From the NCBI RefSeq assembly GCF_028830055.1, contig NZ_CP101655.1, positions 4,270,769 through 4,334,768 on the forward strand: DNA of 64,000 bases, read 5' to 3'. The notes below the pieces were generated by a model. It did no database searches. It worked only from the letters and a program-made list of their open reading frames with translations, and was not told the DNA's origin. This stretch comes from Pseudomonas serboccidentalis. GTDB lineage: Bacteria; Pseudomonadota; Gammaproteobacteria; Pseudomonadales; Pseudomonadaceae. This document shows positions 39,098 through 48,241 of this stretch, piece by piece (position 1 is the first letter of the stretch; every line of letters begins with the position of its first letter). The translations under genes were made by a program, and so were the position numbers.

Positions 39098-41032
39098 GTG
39101 TCGGCCGTTCTCTCACTGTTACAAAGCCGTTTGTTGCGGCCCGTGTTCGTTACCCTTGGTATCGCCCTTTTGGTGCAAGTGCTCGTGGCGGTCGCCCTGA
39201 CACGAAGCACGGTCACGGCGCTGGAGGCCGACCTCGGCGTTCGCCTGGGCGCCGACAGCCAGAAGCTCTCGGGCGAGCTGGAACAGGCCGGGCGTGAAGT
39301 CACGTCGAGTCTCGATAATCTGTCCTCAAGTACCCGCCAGCGTTTGACCGCCGGCTTGTCCGCGCGTCTGAAGGACGAGCAGGCACAGCTGCGTACGACT
39401 TTGGAAAAAGACCTGAAGGACTCGGCCAATGACATGGCCCAGTTGCTGGCCTCGGTCGCGCCTCGCGCCATGTGGGACAGCGACGTGCCGACCCTGTCCG
39501 AGTTCGCCCGGCGCGCCCAGCGCAATCCCAATGTGTTGTTCGTGGTCTACGACGACGCCACCGGGCAGCACCTGACCCGCTACCTCAACCGCGAAAACCC
39601 GATCAACAAGGCTCTGCTGGAAAAAGGCCAAGGCGAACGGGCACTGGACAAGGTGCTGGACGCGGCGAAAAACGATCCGTCGGTCTACTACCTCGAAGCC
39701 TCGATCAACCCCAATGGCGTGGAAATCGGCAAAGTGCTGATGGGCGTTTCGACGGCCTCGGTGGAAACCGATCTGGCCGCGCTCGACCAGCGCTTCTCGG
39801 CGCTGATCGCCAGCAGCGATCAACTGGTGGGCGACAGCCTCAAGGGCGCCGCCGCTGACAGCGCCGCAGCGATGCAGGCGCGCCTGCAGTCGGCGCAAAC
39901 CACCGCGGCCGAGATGAAAGCCAACACCAGCAGCACCGTGCAGGACGCCGCTGCGACATTACGCTGGCGCATCGGCATGGGCCTGGCGCTGGTCGGCTGC
40001 GGCGTGCTGCTGTTGCTGGCGGTGGTGCTGGGGCATCGGGTGGTCAATCGTCTGAAGATGCTCAACGCGGCGATGGACGATCTGGCGGCGGGCGAGGGCG
40101 ATCTGACCAAGCGCGTGCAGATCAACAGCAAGGACGAGATCGGCGACATGGCGTCGGCGGTCAATCGCTTTGTGGATAAGTTGCAGCCGATCGTGCGCGA
40201 GGCGGGTGACGTGGCCCAGCGTACCGGCGTGGAAATCGGCGCCATGACCCTGCGCAATGCCGGCGCCGACGCGGCGGCGGGGATGCAGCGCGATGAGGTG
40301 GCTGAGAGCCTGCGCGCGTTGTCGCAAATGGCCGACGAGGCGCAATCGGAAAGCCACGCGATGCAAGCGGCGTTGAAGCAGGTGGTGGACATCCGCCAGG
40401 CCACCGACGAAAACACCCGCACTTCAGCCAAGGTCGGCAGCCTGATCGAAGCGCTGGCCGGGCAGGTCGACACGGGGGCAAAAGTCATTGAGCGACTGGC
40501 GCAGCAGAGCGAACAGATTGAAGTGGTGCTGACGGTGATCCACGGCATCGCCGAGCAGACCAACCTGTTGGCGCTCAATGCGGCCATTGAAGCGGCACGG
40601 GCCGGCGAGACCGGGCGTGGTTTCGCAGTAGTGGCAGACGAAGTGCGCGCCTTGGCGAGCAAGACACAAAGCTCTACCGGCGATATTCAGGCGCACATCG
40701 TCGCGTTGCAGCAGGGCGCGCGTGAAGCGGTAGAAGCGATCGGTCAGGCCGGGCGTCAGGCCAGCGAAGGTTTGCTGGTGTTGCGCGACAGTGCGCGGTT
40801 GCAGCAATCGGTACAGGCGTCAGTCGAGCAGGTGCACGCGGCGATCGGCCTGGCCACGCAGGCAGCGGCGCATCAGGCGCAGGGCGCGCAAGCGGTGCGC
40901 GGGCGGGTCGAGACGATCCATGCCCAGGCCGAGAAAGCGGCTCAGGCGGTGGTGGAAACCACGGCGAGTGGCAAGGTGCTGGATGGCTTGGCGGCGCAGT
41001 TGAAGGCGAGCCTGGGGCAGTTCAGGGCCTAA
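39098..41032 (+). CDS. methyl-accepting chemotaxis protein
   Basis: A 644-residue chemoreceptor. The GTG start ([17 protein letters not shown]) is supported by AGAGGG 7 bases upstream. Two transmembrane segments flank a long periplasmic helical domain (about residues 36-290): TM1 near 15-35 and TM2 near 292-315. A HAMP domain follows, then a signalling domain with the highly conserved tip [19 protein letters not shown] and [15 protein letters not shown]. No C-terminal CheR-binding pentapeptide is seen. Ligand unknown. In P. aeruginosa purA is followed directly by the tRNA/rnr region, so this gene and the iron transporter are extra here. Confidence 0.93.
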   Translation: MSAVLSLLQSRLLRPVFVTLGIALLVQVLVAVALTRSTVTALEADLGVRLGADSQKLSGELEQAGREVTSSLDNLSSSTRQRLTAGLSARLKDEQAQLRTTLEKDLKDSANDMAQLLASVAPRAMWDSDVPTLSEFARRAQRNPNVLFVVYDDATGQHLTRYLNRENPINKALLEKGQGERALDKVLDAAKNDPSVYYLEASINPNGVEIGKVLMGVSTASVETDLAALDQRFSALIASSDQLVGDSLKGAAADSAAAMQARLQSAQTTAAEMKANTSSTVQDAAATLRWRIGMGLALVGCGVLLLLAVVLGHRVVNRLKMLNAAMDDLAAGEGDLTKRVQINSKDEIGDMASAVNRFVDKLQPIVREAGDVAQRTGVEIGAMTLRNAGADAAAGMQRDEVAESLRALSQMADEAQSESHAMQAALKQVVDIRQATDENTRTSAKVGSLIEALAGQVDTGAKVIERLAQQSEQIEVVLTVIHGIAEQTNLLALNAAIEAARAGETGRGFAVVADEVRALASKTQSSTGDIQAHIVALQQGAREAVEAIGQAGRQASEGLLVLRDSARLQQSVQASVEQVHAAIGLATQAAAHQAQGAQAVRGRVETIHAQAEKAAQAVVETTASGKVLDGLAAQLKASLGQFRA

Positions 41033-41039
41033 GATCAAA

Positions 41040-41110
41040 AGATCGCAGCCTGCGGCAGCGCCTACAGGAAACGCAAATTCCCCTGTAGGCGCTGCCGCAG
41101 GCTGCAATCT
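41040..41110. repeat. REPIN (GATCGCAGCC family, CGCCTACA variant)
   Basis: Inverted pair, arms 41040-41066 and 41084-41110, both with GCGCC in place of GCTCC, so the two arms share the variant. It lies between convergent genes. Confidence 0.88.
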
Positions 41111-41111
41111 T

Positions 41112-42677
41112 TCAGCGGCTCAGATACATCCGTGTCGTCAGCAGATACACCGGCAACCCCGACACCACGATTAGCAACGCCGCATAAGGCGCCGCCGCCG
41201 CGAACTCGACATTCGCCGTATGCGCCCAAACCTCGGTCGCCAAGGTGTTGAGCCCGGTCGGACTCAGCAACAGCGTCGCCGTCAGCTCCTTCATCGCATC
41301 CAGAAACACCAGGGCAAACGCCGCACCCAAGGCCGGAAAGATGATCGGCAGGGTTACCCGGCAAAACGCCGTGAACGACGACGCGCCCAGCGTACGTGCG
41401 GCTTCTTCCAGTTGCGGTGCCGCCTTGTTCAGTGCCGTGCGAATCGGCGCCTGCGCCAGTGGCAAAAACAGCAACGCGTAGGCAATCAGCAGCAATGCCG
41501 AAGTCTGGTACAGCGCCGGCACGTAATGCAGGGCGAAATACACCAGCGTCAACGCAATCACCAGCCCCGGCAGCGCGTGCAACAGATACGGCAGACGCTC
41601 GGCCCAGATCGCCAGTTGGCCCTTGTAACGGACCACCAGCAACCCGACCGGCACCGCCAGCAGCAGGCACAACGCCGCGCCGCCCAGTGACAAGGCCAGC
41701 GACGACAGCAGGGCTTCAGTGATCGCGGCGACCGGGAACGCTGCTGACGAACCGACCGCCAGCCAATACGCGAGCATGCCCAGCGGAATCCCGCTGCCGA
41801 CGATCGCCAGCAGCAGGCAATACAACTGGCCAACCACGGCCCATGGCCCGAGACGGACTTGTTCGGCCTGACGCGCCGCGCCCTGACCGGTACGCACATG
41901 TCGGCCCTTGCCGCGTACGCGCAGCTCCAGCCACAGCAGGGCCAGACACAGCGCAAGCAATACCGCCGAAAGCATTGCCGCGTTGGCGTTGCTGAACTCC
42001 AGTTCGAATTGTTGATAGATCGCTGTGGTGAAGGTTTGCAGGCCGATGATCGACAGCGCGCCGAATTCCACCAGCATGTGCAGGGCAATCAGCAGCGAGC
42101 CGGCCAGCAGGGACGGCCAGAGCAGCGGCAGGGTGACGCGGAAAAACACGCCCCAGCGGTTCTGCCCCAAGGTGCGGGCGGACTCTTCGAGGGAGGGGTC
42201 GAGGTTGCGCAGGGTCGCTGCGACCGGCAGAAAGATCAGCGGGTATTTCGACAGGCTCATCACCAGAATCGCTCCGCCGAGGCCTTCGAACTGTGCACTC
42301 AACGAGACCCAGGTGAAGCTGCTGACAAACGCCGGCACGGCGAACGGCAGGCACAGAATCACGCCCCACAGGCGCCGTCCCGGCAGATTGCTGCGCTCCA
42401 GCAGCCAGGCCAGCGACAGGCCGATCACGCCGCAGGTGAGCGTCACGCCCACCATCAGCGCCAATGTGTTGCGCAACAAGCCGAACACATACGGGCGCCA
42501 CAGCAAATGCAGTGCCTCGGCCCAGCCGGCCTGCCAGGCTTTCAGGCCGACGTAGGCCAGCGGCAACAGGCTCAGCAGCACCAGCAGCAATACCGGTAGC
42601 ACCAGCCAGACCGACGGCCGCTTGCGCCGTGGCACGTAACCCCCGCGCGCGGCGGGGGCGGATAACGATGCGGCCAT
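41112..42677 (-). CDS. ferric iron ABC transporter permease (FbpB/SfuB type)
   Basis: A 521-residue fused permease with about 12 transmembrane helices. It carries two copies of the binding-protein-dependent transport signature, EESARTLGQNRWGVFFRVTLPLL and EEAARTLGASSFTAFCRVTLP, each with the EAA loop that docks the ATPase. It lies downstream of the periplasmic binding protein, with a one-base overlap. No ATPase gene is next to it, so the system must use one from elsewhere. Confidence 0.93.
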   Translation of the reverse strand: MAASLSAPAARGGYVPRRKRPSVWLVLPVLLLVLLSLLPLAYVGLKAWQAGWAEALHLLWRPYVFGLLRNTLALMVGVTLTCGVIGLSLAWLLERSNLPGRRLWGVILCLPFAVPAFVSSFTWVSLSAQFEGLGGAILVMSLSKYPLIFLPVAATLRNLDPSLEESARTLGQNRWGVFFRVTLPLLWPSLLAGSLLIALHMLVEFGALSIIGLQTFTTAIYQQFELEFSNANAAMLSAVLLALCLALLWLELRVRGKGRHVRTGQGAARQAEQVRLGPWAVVGQLYCLLLAIVGSGIPLGMLAYWLAVGSSAAFPVAAITEALLSSLALSLGGAALCLLLAVPVGLLVVRYKGQLAIWAERLPYLLHALPGLVIALTLVYFALHYVPALYQTSALLLIAYALLFLPLAQAPIRTALNKAAPQLEEAARTLGASSFTAFCRVTLPIIFPALGAAFALVFLDAMKELTATLLLSPTGLNTLATEVWAHTANVEFAAAAPYAALLIVVSGLPVYLLTTRMYLSR

Positions 42678-43687
42678 CAGTTCAGGCCAACTTCACGTTC
42701 CAGTTCCAGGGCTTCTTCGGCGTTGCCCAGGTCGGCCGGGGTGACATTCGGCGCTTGCAGTTCGCTGAATGGCTTGAGACCGCGATCCGATTCCATACCC
42801 TTGTGCAGCGGGTATTCGGCGGTGGTCTGAGTGATCACGCGCTGGCCTTCCTCACTGGCCATATAGGCAAGGAGCTGCTGGGCTTCTTTCGGGTGTTTGC
42901 TGGACTTCAATACTGCAGCGCTGGACACGGTGATCAGCCCGCCGACGTCGCCGTCGGTGAAATAGTGCAGTTTCGAGTCGAGTTGGCCTTTCTCGCGTTG
43001 CAGGGCGAACCAGTAGTAGTTGTTCACCAGGGCAGTGGCGACTTCACCGTTTTCCACGGCTTTGAGTGCGACCATGTTGTTGCTGTAGGTCTTGCCGAAG
43101 GCGCGCAGACCGGTCAGCCATTCTTCGGCGGCGTCGCGTCCGTGCACTTTGATGATGGCCACGGCTTGTTCCTGAAAGGCGCCGCTGGTTGGCACGAAGC
43201 CGACCTTGCCTTGCCATTTCGGATCGGAGAAGCCGAGTACCGATTGCGGCAGATCCTTTTCATCGATTAGCTTCGGGTTGTAGGCAACCACGCGAACTCG
43301 TGCGGTGACGCCGATCCAGGTGCCGTTGCCGGCGACATACTCTTTCGGCAATACGGCCAGCGTGGCGTCATCGGTCTTGGCCAGCAGGCCTTGTTCGCCA
43401 AGATTGTTCAGCGGCGGGGATTCTTCGGTGTAGATCACATCGGCGGGGGAGCGGCCGCCTTCTTCGATGACCTGGCTTGCAAGTTGGTTGCTGCTGCCCT
43501 TGCGCACATTGACGTGAATGCCGGTCTTGGCCTCGAAGGCTTTGGCGATCGCATCGCCGACTTCCTTGTGTTGACCGTTGTAGAGCGTCAGGGAAACCGC
43601 GTCGGCTGCCTGGGTGAGGGGAGTGGCGAGTGCCAGGCCGAGCAGGGTGAAGGTCAAGCCTCGGCGCAGGGTATTTCGAAACGTCAT
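42677..43687 (-). CDS. ferric iron ABC transporter periplasmic binding protein
   Basis: A 336-residue Fbp-type protein with a signal peptide (cleavage after about residue 27, LTQA). The mature part starts AVSLTLYNGQHKE, the family pattern. The paired tyrosines that coordinate Fe3+ are visible in VNNYYWFALQ. It binds free ferric iron in the periplasm and delivers it to the downstream permease. A Fur-box-like sequence lies about 40 bases upstream. Confidence 0.94.
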   Translation of the reverse strand: MTFRNTLRRGLTFTLLGLALATPLTQAADAVSLTLYNGQHKEVGDAIAKAFEAKTGIHVNVRKGSSNQLASQVIEEGGRSPADVIYTEESPPLNNLGEQGLLAKTDDATLAVLPKEYVAGNGTWIGVTARVRVVAYNPKLIDEKDLPQSVLGFSDPKWQGKVGFVPTSGAFQEQAVAIIKVHGRDAAEEWLTGLRAFGKTYSNNMVALKAVENGEVATALVNNYYWFALQREKGQLDSKLHYFTDGDVGGLITVSSAAVLKSSKHPKEAQQLLAYMASEEGQRVITQTTAEYPLHKGMESDRGLKPFSELQAPNVTPADLGNAEEALELEREVGLN

Positions 43688-43724
43688 TCGCAGGGTTCCT
43701 CACTGTCGCATTGCAAAAACTTGC

Positions 43725-43743
43725 AACAATGATAAACGATATT
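43725..43743 (-). promoter_or_regulatory. possible Fur box of the iron importer
   Basis: The sequence contains AATGATAA followed by imperfect ACGATATT, about 12 of 19 matches to the Fur consensus GATAATGATAATCATTATC. It is located 38-56 bases upstream of the binding-protein start. Context supports iron control; the match alone is weak. Confidence 0.4.
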
Positions 43744-43803
43744 GTTTCTCAAGTGCGCCTTGCAGGACGCCGCCTGCTCTGATACGACGGATTGCGCTGC
43801 CCT

Positions 43804-43884
43804 TGTAGGAGCTGCCGAAGGCTGCGATCTTTTGATTTGGCTTTTTTAAGAAGCAAAAGATCGCAGCCTTCGGCAGCTCCTACA
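43804..43884. repeat. REPIN (GATCGCAGCC family, GAAGG variant)
   Basis: Inverted pair, arms 43804-43830 and 43858-43884, both with the CCTTCGG centre. It lies between the iron importer promoter and the tRNA terminator. Confidence 0.88.
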
Positions 43885-43917
43885 GGGGAGTGTTTGGTTT
43901 TCAAATGCCAGAAACGC

Positions 43918-43941
43918 AAAAACCCGCTTTCGCGGGTTTTT
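43918..43941 (-). terminator. terminator of the first tRNA-Leu unit
   Basis: Stem AAAAACCCGC / GCGGGTTTTT with TTTC loop, symmetric and so usable from both sides. It lies 34 bases downstream of the tRNA 3' end. Confidence 0.85.
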
Positions 43942-43974
43942 GGGAAACTCAAGGTCATCACCTTGAATTTGAAT

Positions 43975-44061
43975 TGGTGCCCAGAAGAAGACTCGAACTT
44001 CCACGACCGTAAGGTCACCAGCACCTGAAGCTGGCGTGTCTACCAATTTCACCATCTGGGC
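43975..44061 (-). tRNA. tRNA-Leu (anticodon CAG)
   Basis: An 87-nt class II tRNA with encoded CCA end. The acceptor stem is GCCCAGA / TCTGGGC. The anticodon stem CCAGC / GCTGG encloses loop TTCAGGT, so the anticodon is CAG, reading CUG. The variable arm (GACCTTACGGTC) and GTTCGAGTC T-loop are intact. It has its own promoter and terminator. Confidence 0.97.
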
Positions 44062-44096
44062 ATTCATCGCGAGCGTTGCCGCTGTTGATGTGGCGC

Positions 44097-44125
44097 ACTA
44101 TACGGAGCGCTTTTTGATCTGTAAA
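44097..44125 (-). promoter_or_regulatory. promoter of the first tRNA-Leu
   Basis: On the minus strand: -35 TTTACA, 17-base spacer, -10 TATAGT, about 35 bases before the tRNA. The spacer and flanks are nearly identical to the second unit. Confidence 0.8.
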
Positions 44126-44179
44126 CCCCTGATTTAATTTTAATTAATCGGTTTTAACAAATCCGTTCCTTAGAATGCA

Positions 44180-44203
44180 AAAAACCCGCTTTCGCGGGTT
44201 TTT
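44180..44203 (-). terminator. terminator of the second tRNA-Leu unit
   Basis: Same stem AAAAACCCGC / GCGGGTTTTT as the first unit, 262 bases away from it. Confidence 0.85.
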
Positions 44204-44242
44204 GTGTGAGTCTTGAAACTGATCTAGTCTCAAACTCGAAAT

Positions 44243-44329
44243 TGGTGCCCAGGAGAAGACTCGAACTTCCACGACCGTAAGGTCACCAGCACCTGAAGCT
44301 GGCGTGTCTACCAATTTCACCACCTGGGC
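44243..44329 (-). tRNA. tRNA-Leu (anticodon CAG), second copy
   Basis: An 87-nt tRNA almost identical to the copy at 43975-44061. The acceptor stem is GCCCAGG / CCTGGGC, so the last pair is G-C instead of A-T, a compensatory change in both arms. The anticodon is CAG, and CCA is encoded. Confidence 0.97.
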
Positions 44330-44364
44330 ATCTCGTCAACGTATGTACGTCGTCGATGGCGCGC

Positions 44365-44393
44365 ACTATACGGAGCGCCTTTTTAACTGTAAA
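44365..44393 (-). promoter_or_regulatory. promoter of the second tRNA-Leu
   Basis: On the minus strand: -35 TTTACA, 17-base spacer, -10 TATAGT, the same hexamers and spacing as in the first unit and displaced by the same 268 bases as the tRNA genes. Confidence 0.8.
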
Positions 44394-44554
44394 CCCCTGC
44401 CAGCAAAAAAAATGATTTTTTTTACCGACGGTGTTCAAAAGGGCTTTCAGGCGTCGATACAAGGCTTTAGAAGAGCCTTATAGAGTGGGAAATTTCCCGT
44501 TTGATGGCGCCTATGCCAAACTAACCCGCATATAGACAAGGTGAAAACTCTCTA

Positions 44555-47185
44555 ATGGCCGATTGGCAGTCCCTCGATCCCGAGGCCGCTCGTGAAGCGG
44601 AAAAATATGATAACCCTATTCCCAGCCGCGAACTGATCCTTCAGCACCTTGCTGATCGGGGTTCGCCCGCTGCCCGCGAGCAACTGGTCGAAGAGTTTGG
44701 TCTGACCACAGAAGACCAGATCGAAGCCCTGCGCCGCCGCCTGCGCGCCATGGAGCGCGACGCTCAATTGATCTATACCCGCCGTGGCACCTATGCGCCG
44801 GTGGACAAGCTCGACCTGATCCTCGGCCGCATCAGCGGTCACCGTGACGGTTTCGGCTTCCTGGTGCCGGACGATGGCAGCGATGACCTGTTCATGAGTC
44901 CGGCGCAAATGCGTCTGGTGTTCGACGGTGACCGTGCCCTGGCCCGCGTTTCCGGTCTCGACCGTCGCGGTCGCCGCGAAGGCGTGATCGTTGAGGTGGT
45001 GTCCCGTGCTCACGAGAGCATCGTCGGTCGTTACTTCGAAGAGGGCGGTATCGGTTTCGTCGTGGCCGACAACCCGAAGATCCAGCAGGAAGTGCTGGTT
45101 ACTCCGGGTCGCAACGCCAATGCCCAGATCGGTCAGTTCGTCGAGGTGAAAATCACCCACTGGCCGACCCCGCGCTTCCAGCCGCAAGGCGATGTGATCG
45201 AAGTCGTCGGCAACTACATGGCGCCGGGCATGGAGATCGACGTTGCTCTGCGCACCTACGATATCCCGCACGTCTGGCCTGAGGCGGTGCTCAAAGAAGC
45301 CGCCAAGCTCAAGCCTGAAGTCGAAGAGAAAGACAAAGAGAAACGCATCGACCTGCGCCATCTGCCGTTCGTCACCATCGACGGCGAAGACGCTCGCGAC
45401 TTCGACGATGCGGTTTATTGCGAAGCCAAACCGGGCAAGCTGCGCCTGTTCTCCGGCGGCTGGAAGTTGTACGTGGCGATTGCCGACGTCTCCAGCTATG
45501 TGAAAATCGGTTCGGCGCTGGACAACGAAGCCCAGGTGCGCGGCAACTCGGTGTACTTCCCTGAGCGCGTGGTGCCGATGCTGCCTGAGCAGCTGTCCAA
45601 CGGCCTGTGCTCGCTGAACCCGCACGTTGATCGTCTGGCCATGGTTTGCGAGATGACCATCTCCAAGACCGGCGAAATGACCGACTACTGCTTCTATGAG
45701 GCGGTGATTCACTCCCACGCGCGTCTGACCTACAACAAGGTCAGCGCGATGCTGGAAACCCCGAAAGCCACTGAAGCCCGTAAGCTTCGCGGCGAATACA
45801 CCGACGTGGTGCCGCACCTCAAGCAGCTTTATGCACTGTACAAAGTGTTGCTGGCGGCCCGTCACGTGCGTGGCGCGATCGATTTCGAAACTCAGGAAAC
45901 CCGGATCATCTTCGGTTCCGAGCGCAAGATTGCCGAAATCCGCCCGACCACCCGTAATGATGCGCACAAGCTGATCGAGGAATGCATGCTGGCGGCCAAC
46001 GTGGCCACTGCCGAATTCCTCAAGAAGCACGAGATCCCTGCGCTGTACCGCGTCCACGACGGCCCGCCACCGGAGCGTCTGGAAAAACTGCGCGCTTTCC
46101 TTGGCGAGCTCGGCCTGTCCCTGCACAAAGGCAAGGATGGCCCGTCGCCGAAGGACTATCAGGCCCTGTTGGCGAGCATCAAGGACCGTCCGGACTTCCA
46201 CTTGATCCAGACCGTGATGCTGCGCTCCCTGAGCCAGGCGGTGTACAGCGCCCAGAACGAAGGCCACTTCGGCCTGAACTACGAAGCCTATACCCACTTC
46301 ACCTCGCCGATCCGTCGTTACCCGGACCTGCTCACGCACCGCGCCATCCGCAGCGTGATCCATTCGAAACAGGACACCCCGCACGTTCGTCGTGCCGGTG
46401 CGATGACCATTCCGAAGGCGCGCATCTATCCGTACGACGAAGCGGCGCTGGAGCAACTCGGCGAGCAGTGCTCGATGAGCGAACGTCGCGCCGACGAAGC
46501 GACCCGCGACGTGGTGAACTGGCTCAAGTGCGAGTTCATGAAGGACCGCGTGGGCGAATCGTTCCCGGGCGTGATCACCGCCGTGACCGGTTTTGGTCTG
46601 TTCGTCGAGCTGACCGATATTTACGTCGAAGGTCTGGTACACGTCACCGCGCTGCCGGGCGACTACTACCACTTCGATCCTGTGCATCACCGCCTGGCGG
46701 GCGAGCGCACCGGTCGCAGCTTCCGTCTTGGCGATACCGTTGAAGTGCGGGTCATGCGCGTCGACCTCGACGAGCGCAAGATCGACTTCGAGATGGCGGA
46801 AAAAACCATCAGCGCACCGATCGGCCGCAAGAAACGTGGCGCCGAAACCACAGCGCCTGCGGCCAAGGCCGTGGAAGACAAGGCCCCGGCGAAAACCGCC
46901 AGCCGTCGTCCCGCCAAGGAAAAAGCGGCCGAAGCCTATCGCCCGAGCGATGCCGTGGCGAAAAACGCCGAGCTGCGCAAAAGCCGTGAATTGAAGAAGG
47001 CCTTGCTGGCCGAAGCCAAAAGCGGTGGTAAAGCGGCGTCTGGGGGAAAGACCGGACGGTCGGCGCCTGACAAGGCGACCGGCGGCAAGCCAGCCAAACC
47101 GAGCAAACACCGTAAAGGCCCGCCGAAAGCGGGTTCTGCTCCAGCCAAAAGTGGCGGGGCACGTAAACCGAAGGCGAAGTCATGA
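44555..47185 (+). CDS. rnr: ribonuclease R
   Basis: An 876-residue RNase II family 3'-5' exoribonuclease that can degrade structured RNA. An N-terminal helix-turn-helix (LADRGSPAAREQLVEEFGL) and cold-shock domains precede the RNB domain with catalytic Asp cluster DGEDARDFDDAVY. The S1 domain (SFPGVITAVTGFGLFVELTD) comes near residue 670, followed by a basic Lys/Ala-rich tail of about 120 residues typical of RNase R. The stop overlaps rlmB by four bases. Confidence 0.97.
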   Translation: MADWQSLDPEAAREAEKYDNPIPSRELILQHLADRGSPAAREQLVEEFGLTTEDQIEALRRRLRAMERDAQLIYTRRGTYAPVDKLDLILGRISGHRDGFGFLVPDDGSDDLFMSPAQMRLVFDGDRALARVSGLDRRGRREGVIVEVVSRAHESIVGRYFEEGGIGFVVADNPKIQQEVLVTPGRNANAQIGQFVEVKITHWPTPRFQPQGDVIEVVGNYMAPGMEIDVALRTYDIPHVWPEAVLKEAAKLKPEVEEKDKEKRIDLRHLPFVTIDGEDARDFDDAVYCEAKPGKLRLFSGGWKLYVAIADVSSYVKIGSALDNEAQVRGNSVYFPERVVPMLPEQLSNGLCSLNPHVDRLAMVCEMTISKTGEMTDYCFYEAVIHSHARLTYNKVSAMLETPKATEARKLRGEYTDVVPHLKQLYALYKVLLAARHVRGAIDFETQETRIIFGSERKIAEIRPTTRNDAHKLIEECMLAANVATAEFLKKHEIPALYRVHDGPPPERLEKLRAFLGELGLSLHKGKDGPSPKDYQALLASIKDRPDFHLIQTVMLRSLSQAVYSAQNEGHFGLNYEAYTHFTSPIRRYPDLLTHRAIRSVIHSKQDTPHVRRAGAMTIPKARIYPYDEAALEQLGEQCSMSERRADEATRDVVNWLKCEFMKDRVGESFPGVITAVTGFGLFVELTDIYVEGLVHVTALPGDYYHFDPVHHRLAGERTGRSFRLGDTVEVRVMRVDLDERKIDFEMAEKTISAPIGRKKRGAETTAPAAKAVEDKAPAKTASRRPAKEKAAEAYRPSDAVAKNAELRKSRELKKALLAEAKSGGKAASGGKTGRSAPDKATGGKPAKPSKHRKGPPKAGSAPAKSGGARKPKAKS

Positions 47186-47946
47186 GTCAGTTGGAAAAAA
47201 TCTACGGCGTTCACGCGGTAGAAGCGTTGCTGCGTCACCACCCTAAACGCGTCAAGCAGATCTGGCTGGCCGAAAGCCGCAACGATCCGCGCGTGCAGAC
47301 CCTGATCGAACTGGCCAACGAAAATCGTGTGCAGGTCGGTCAGGCCGAGCGCCGCGAAATGGATGCCTGGGTTGAAGGTGTGCACCAGGGTGTGGTCGCC
47401 GACGTCAGTCCGAGCCAGGTCTGGGGTGAGGCGATGCTCGACGAGTTGCTCGATCGCACCGAAGGCGCGCCGCTATTGCTGGTGCTGGACGGTGTGACCG
47501 ACCCGCACAACCTCGGCGCCTGCCTGCGCTCGGCGGATGCTGCCGGCGCGCTGGCAGTGATTGTGCCCAAGGACAAGTCGGCGACCCTGACGCCGGTGGT
47601 GCGTAAAGTGGCGTGCGGCGCGGCGGAAGTGATTCCGCTGGTGGCGGTGACCAACCTGGCGCGCACCCTGGAAAAGCTCCAGCAGCGCGGTCTGTGGGTT
47701 GTCGGTACGGCGGGTGAGGCCGAGGTCAGCATTTATGACCAGGACCTGACCGGCCCGACCATCCTGATCATGGGCGCCGAAGGCAAAGGCATGCGTCGCC
47801 TGACTCGCGAGCATTGCGACTATCTGGTGAACCTGCCGATGGCCGGTAGCGTCAGCAGCCTCAACGTGTCCGTGGCGACTGGCGTGTGCCTGTTCGAAGC
47901 GCAGCGTCAGCGCGGCGCCAAGGCCAAGGCTGCAGTCAAGAAGTAA
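47182..47946 (+). CDS. rlmB: 23S rRNA (guanosine-2'-O-)-methyltransferase RlmB
   Basis: A 254-residue SPOUT methyltransferase that modifies G2251 in the peptidyl-transferase region of 23S rRNA. The N-terminal L30e-like substrate-binding domain is followed by knot motifs: GVTDPHNLGACLRSADAAGA, GAEGKGMRR and the LPMAGSVSSLNVSVATGV SAM-binding segment. The four-base overlap with rnr indicates coupled translation; this pair is conserved. Confidence 0.97.
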   Translation: MSQLEKIYGVHAVEALLRHHPKRVKQIWLAESRNDPRVQTLIELANENRVQVGQAERREMDAWVEGVHQGVVADVSPSQVWGEAMLDELLDRTEGAPLLLVLDGVTDPHNLGACLRSADAAGALAVIVPKDKSATLTPVVRKVACGAAEVIPLVAVTNLARTLEKLQQRGLWVVGTAGEAEVSIYDQDLTGPTILIMGAEGKGMRRLTREHCDYLVNLPMAGSVSSLNVSVATGVCLFEAQRQRGAKAKAAVKK

Positions 47947-47962
47947 ACCTCTCTGTGTGGCT

Positions 47963-48055
47963 TGTAGGAGCTGCCGAGTAAAACGAGGCTGCGATCTTTT
48001 GATCTTGTTTTGAAAAATCAAAGTCAAAAGATCGCAGCCTTCGGCAGCTCCTACA
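47963..48055. repeat. REPIN with an interrupted arm (GATCGCAGCC family)
   Basis: The right arm 48029-48055 is normal. The left arm 47963-47997 is 8 bases longer because GTAAAACG-like bases interrupt the loop of the REP hairpin between GCCGA and AGGCTGCG. The flanks of the repeat are otherwise intact. Confidence 0.8.
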
Positions 48056-48094
48056 GGTGTCTCCCGGTGATTGTTCAAATAATCACCAATTGCC

Positions 48095-48123
48095 TTGCAC
48101 CTCTGCAGTCCCTTCTCTACAAT
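48095..48123 (+). promoter_or_regulatory. promoter of the rpsF operon
   Basis: TTGCAC at 48095-48100, 17-base spacer, TACAAT at 48118-48123. The -10 matches 5 of 6 and the -35 only 3 of 6. It leaves a 5' leader of about 110 bases before rpsF. Confidence 0.55.
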
Positions 48124-48195
48124 TGCGCCCCTTGCTGTGACGGCAGGCACGCATGTGCCCCGCGCCAGCAAGTCCATAAGTGTCATTCACTCCTT

Positions 48196-48241
48196 GTCTG
48201 ACCGTTTTTGAGCGGCAGGCTACAACCCGTAAGGAGCATTC
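48196..48241 (+). promoter_or_regulatory. possible S6:S18-binding leader of rpsF
   Basis: A short CCG / CGG hairpin followed by GGCTACAACCCGTAAGGAGC just before the start codon. A leader bound by the S6:S18 complex, with a conserved CCG bulge near the ribosome binding site, is known for rpsF operons in many bacteria. The resemblance here is in position and in the CCG-containing hairpin only. Confidence 0.35.

Noticed and set aside
43975..44329. tRNA-Leu pair as integration site of an island
   Set aside because: Neither tRNA 3' end is repeated nearby as an att site, and no integrase is present; the two copies are complete tandem units.
44552..47110. 852-codon open frame opposite rnr
   Set aside because: Antisense shadow of RNase R with no recognisable domain.
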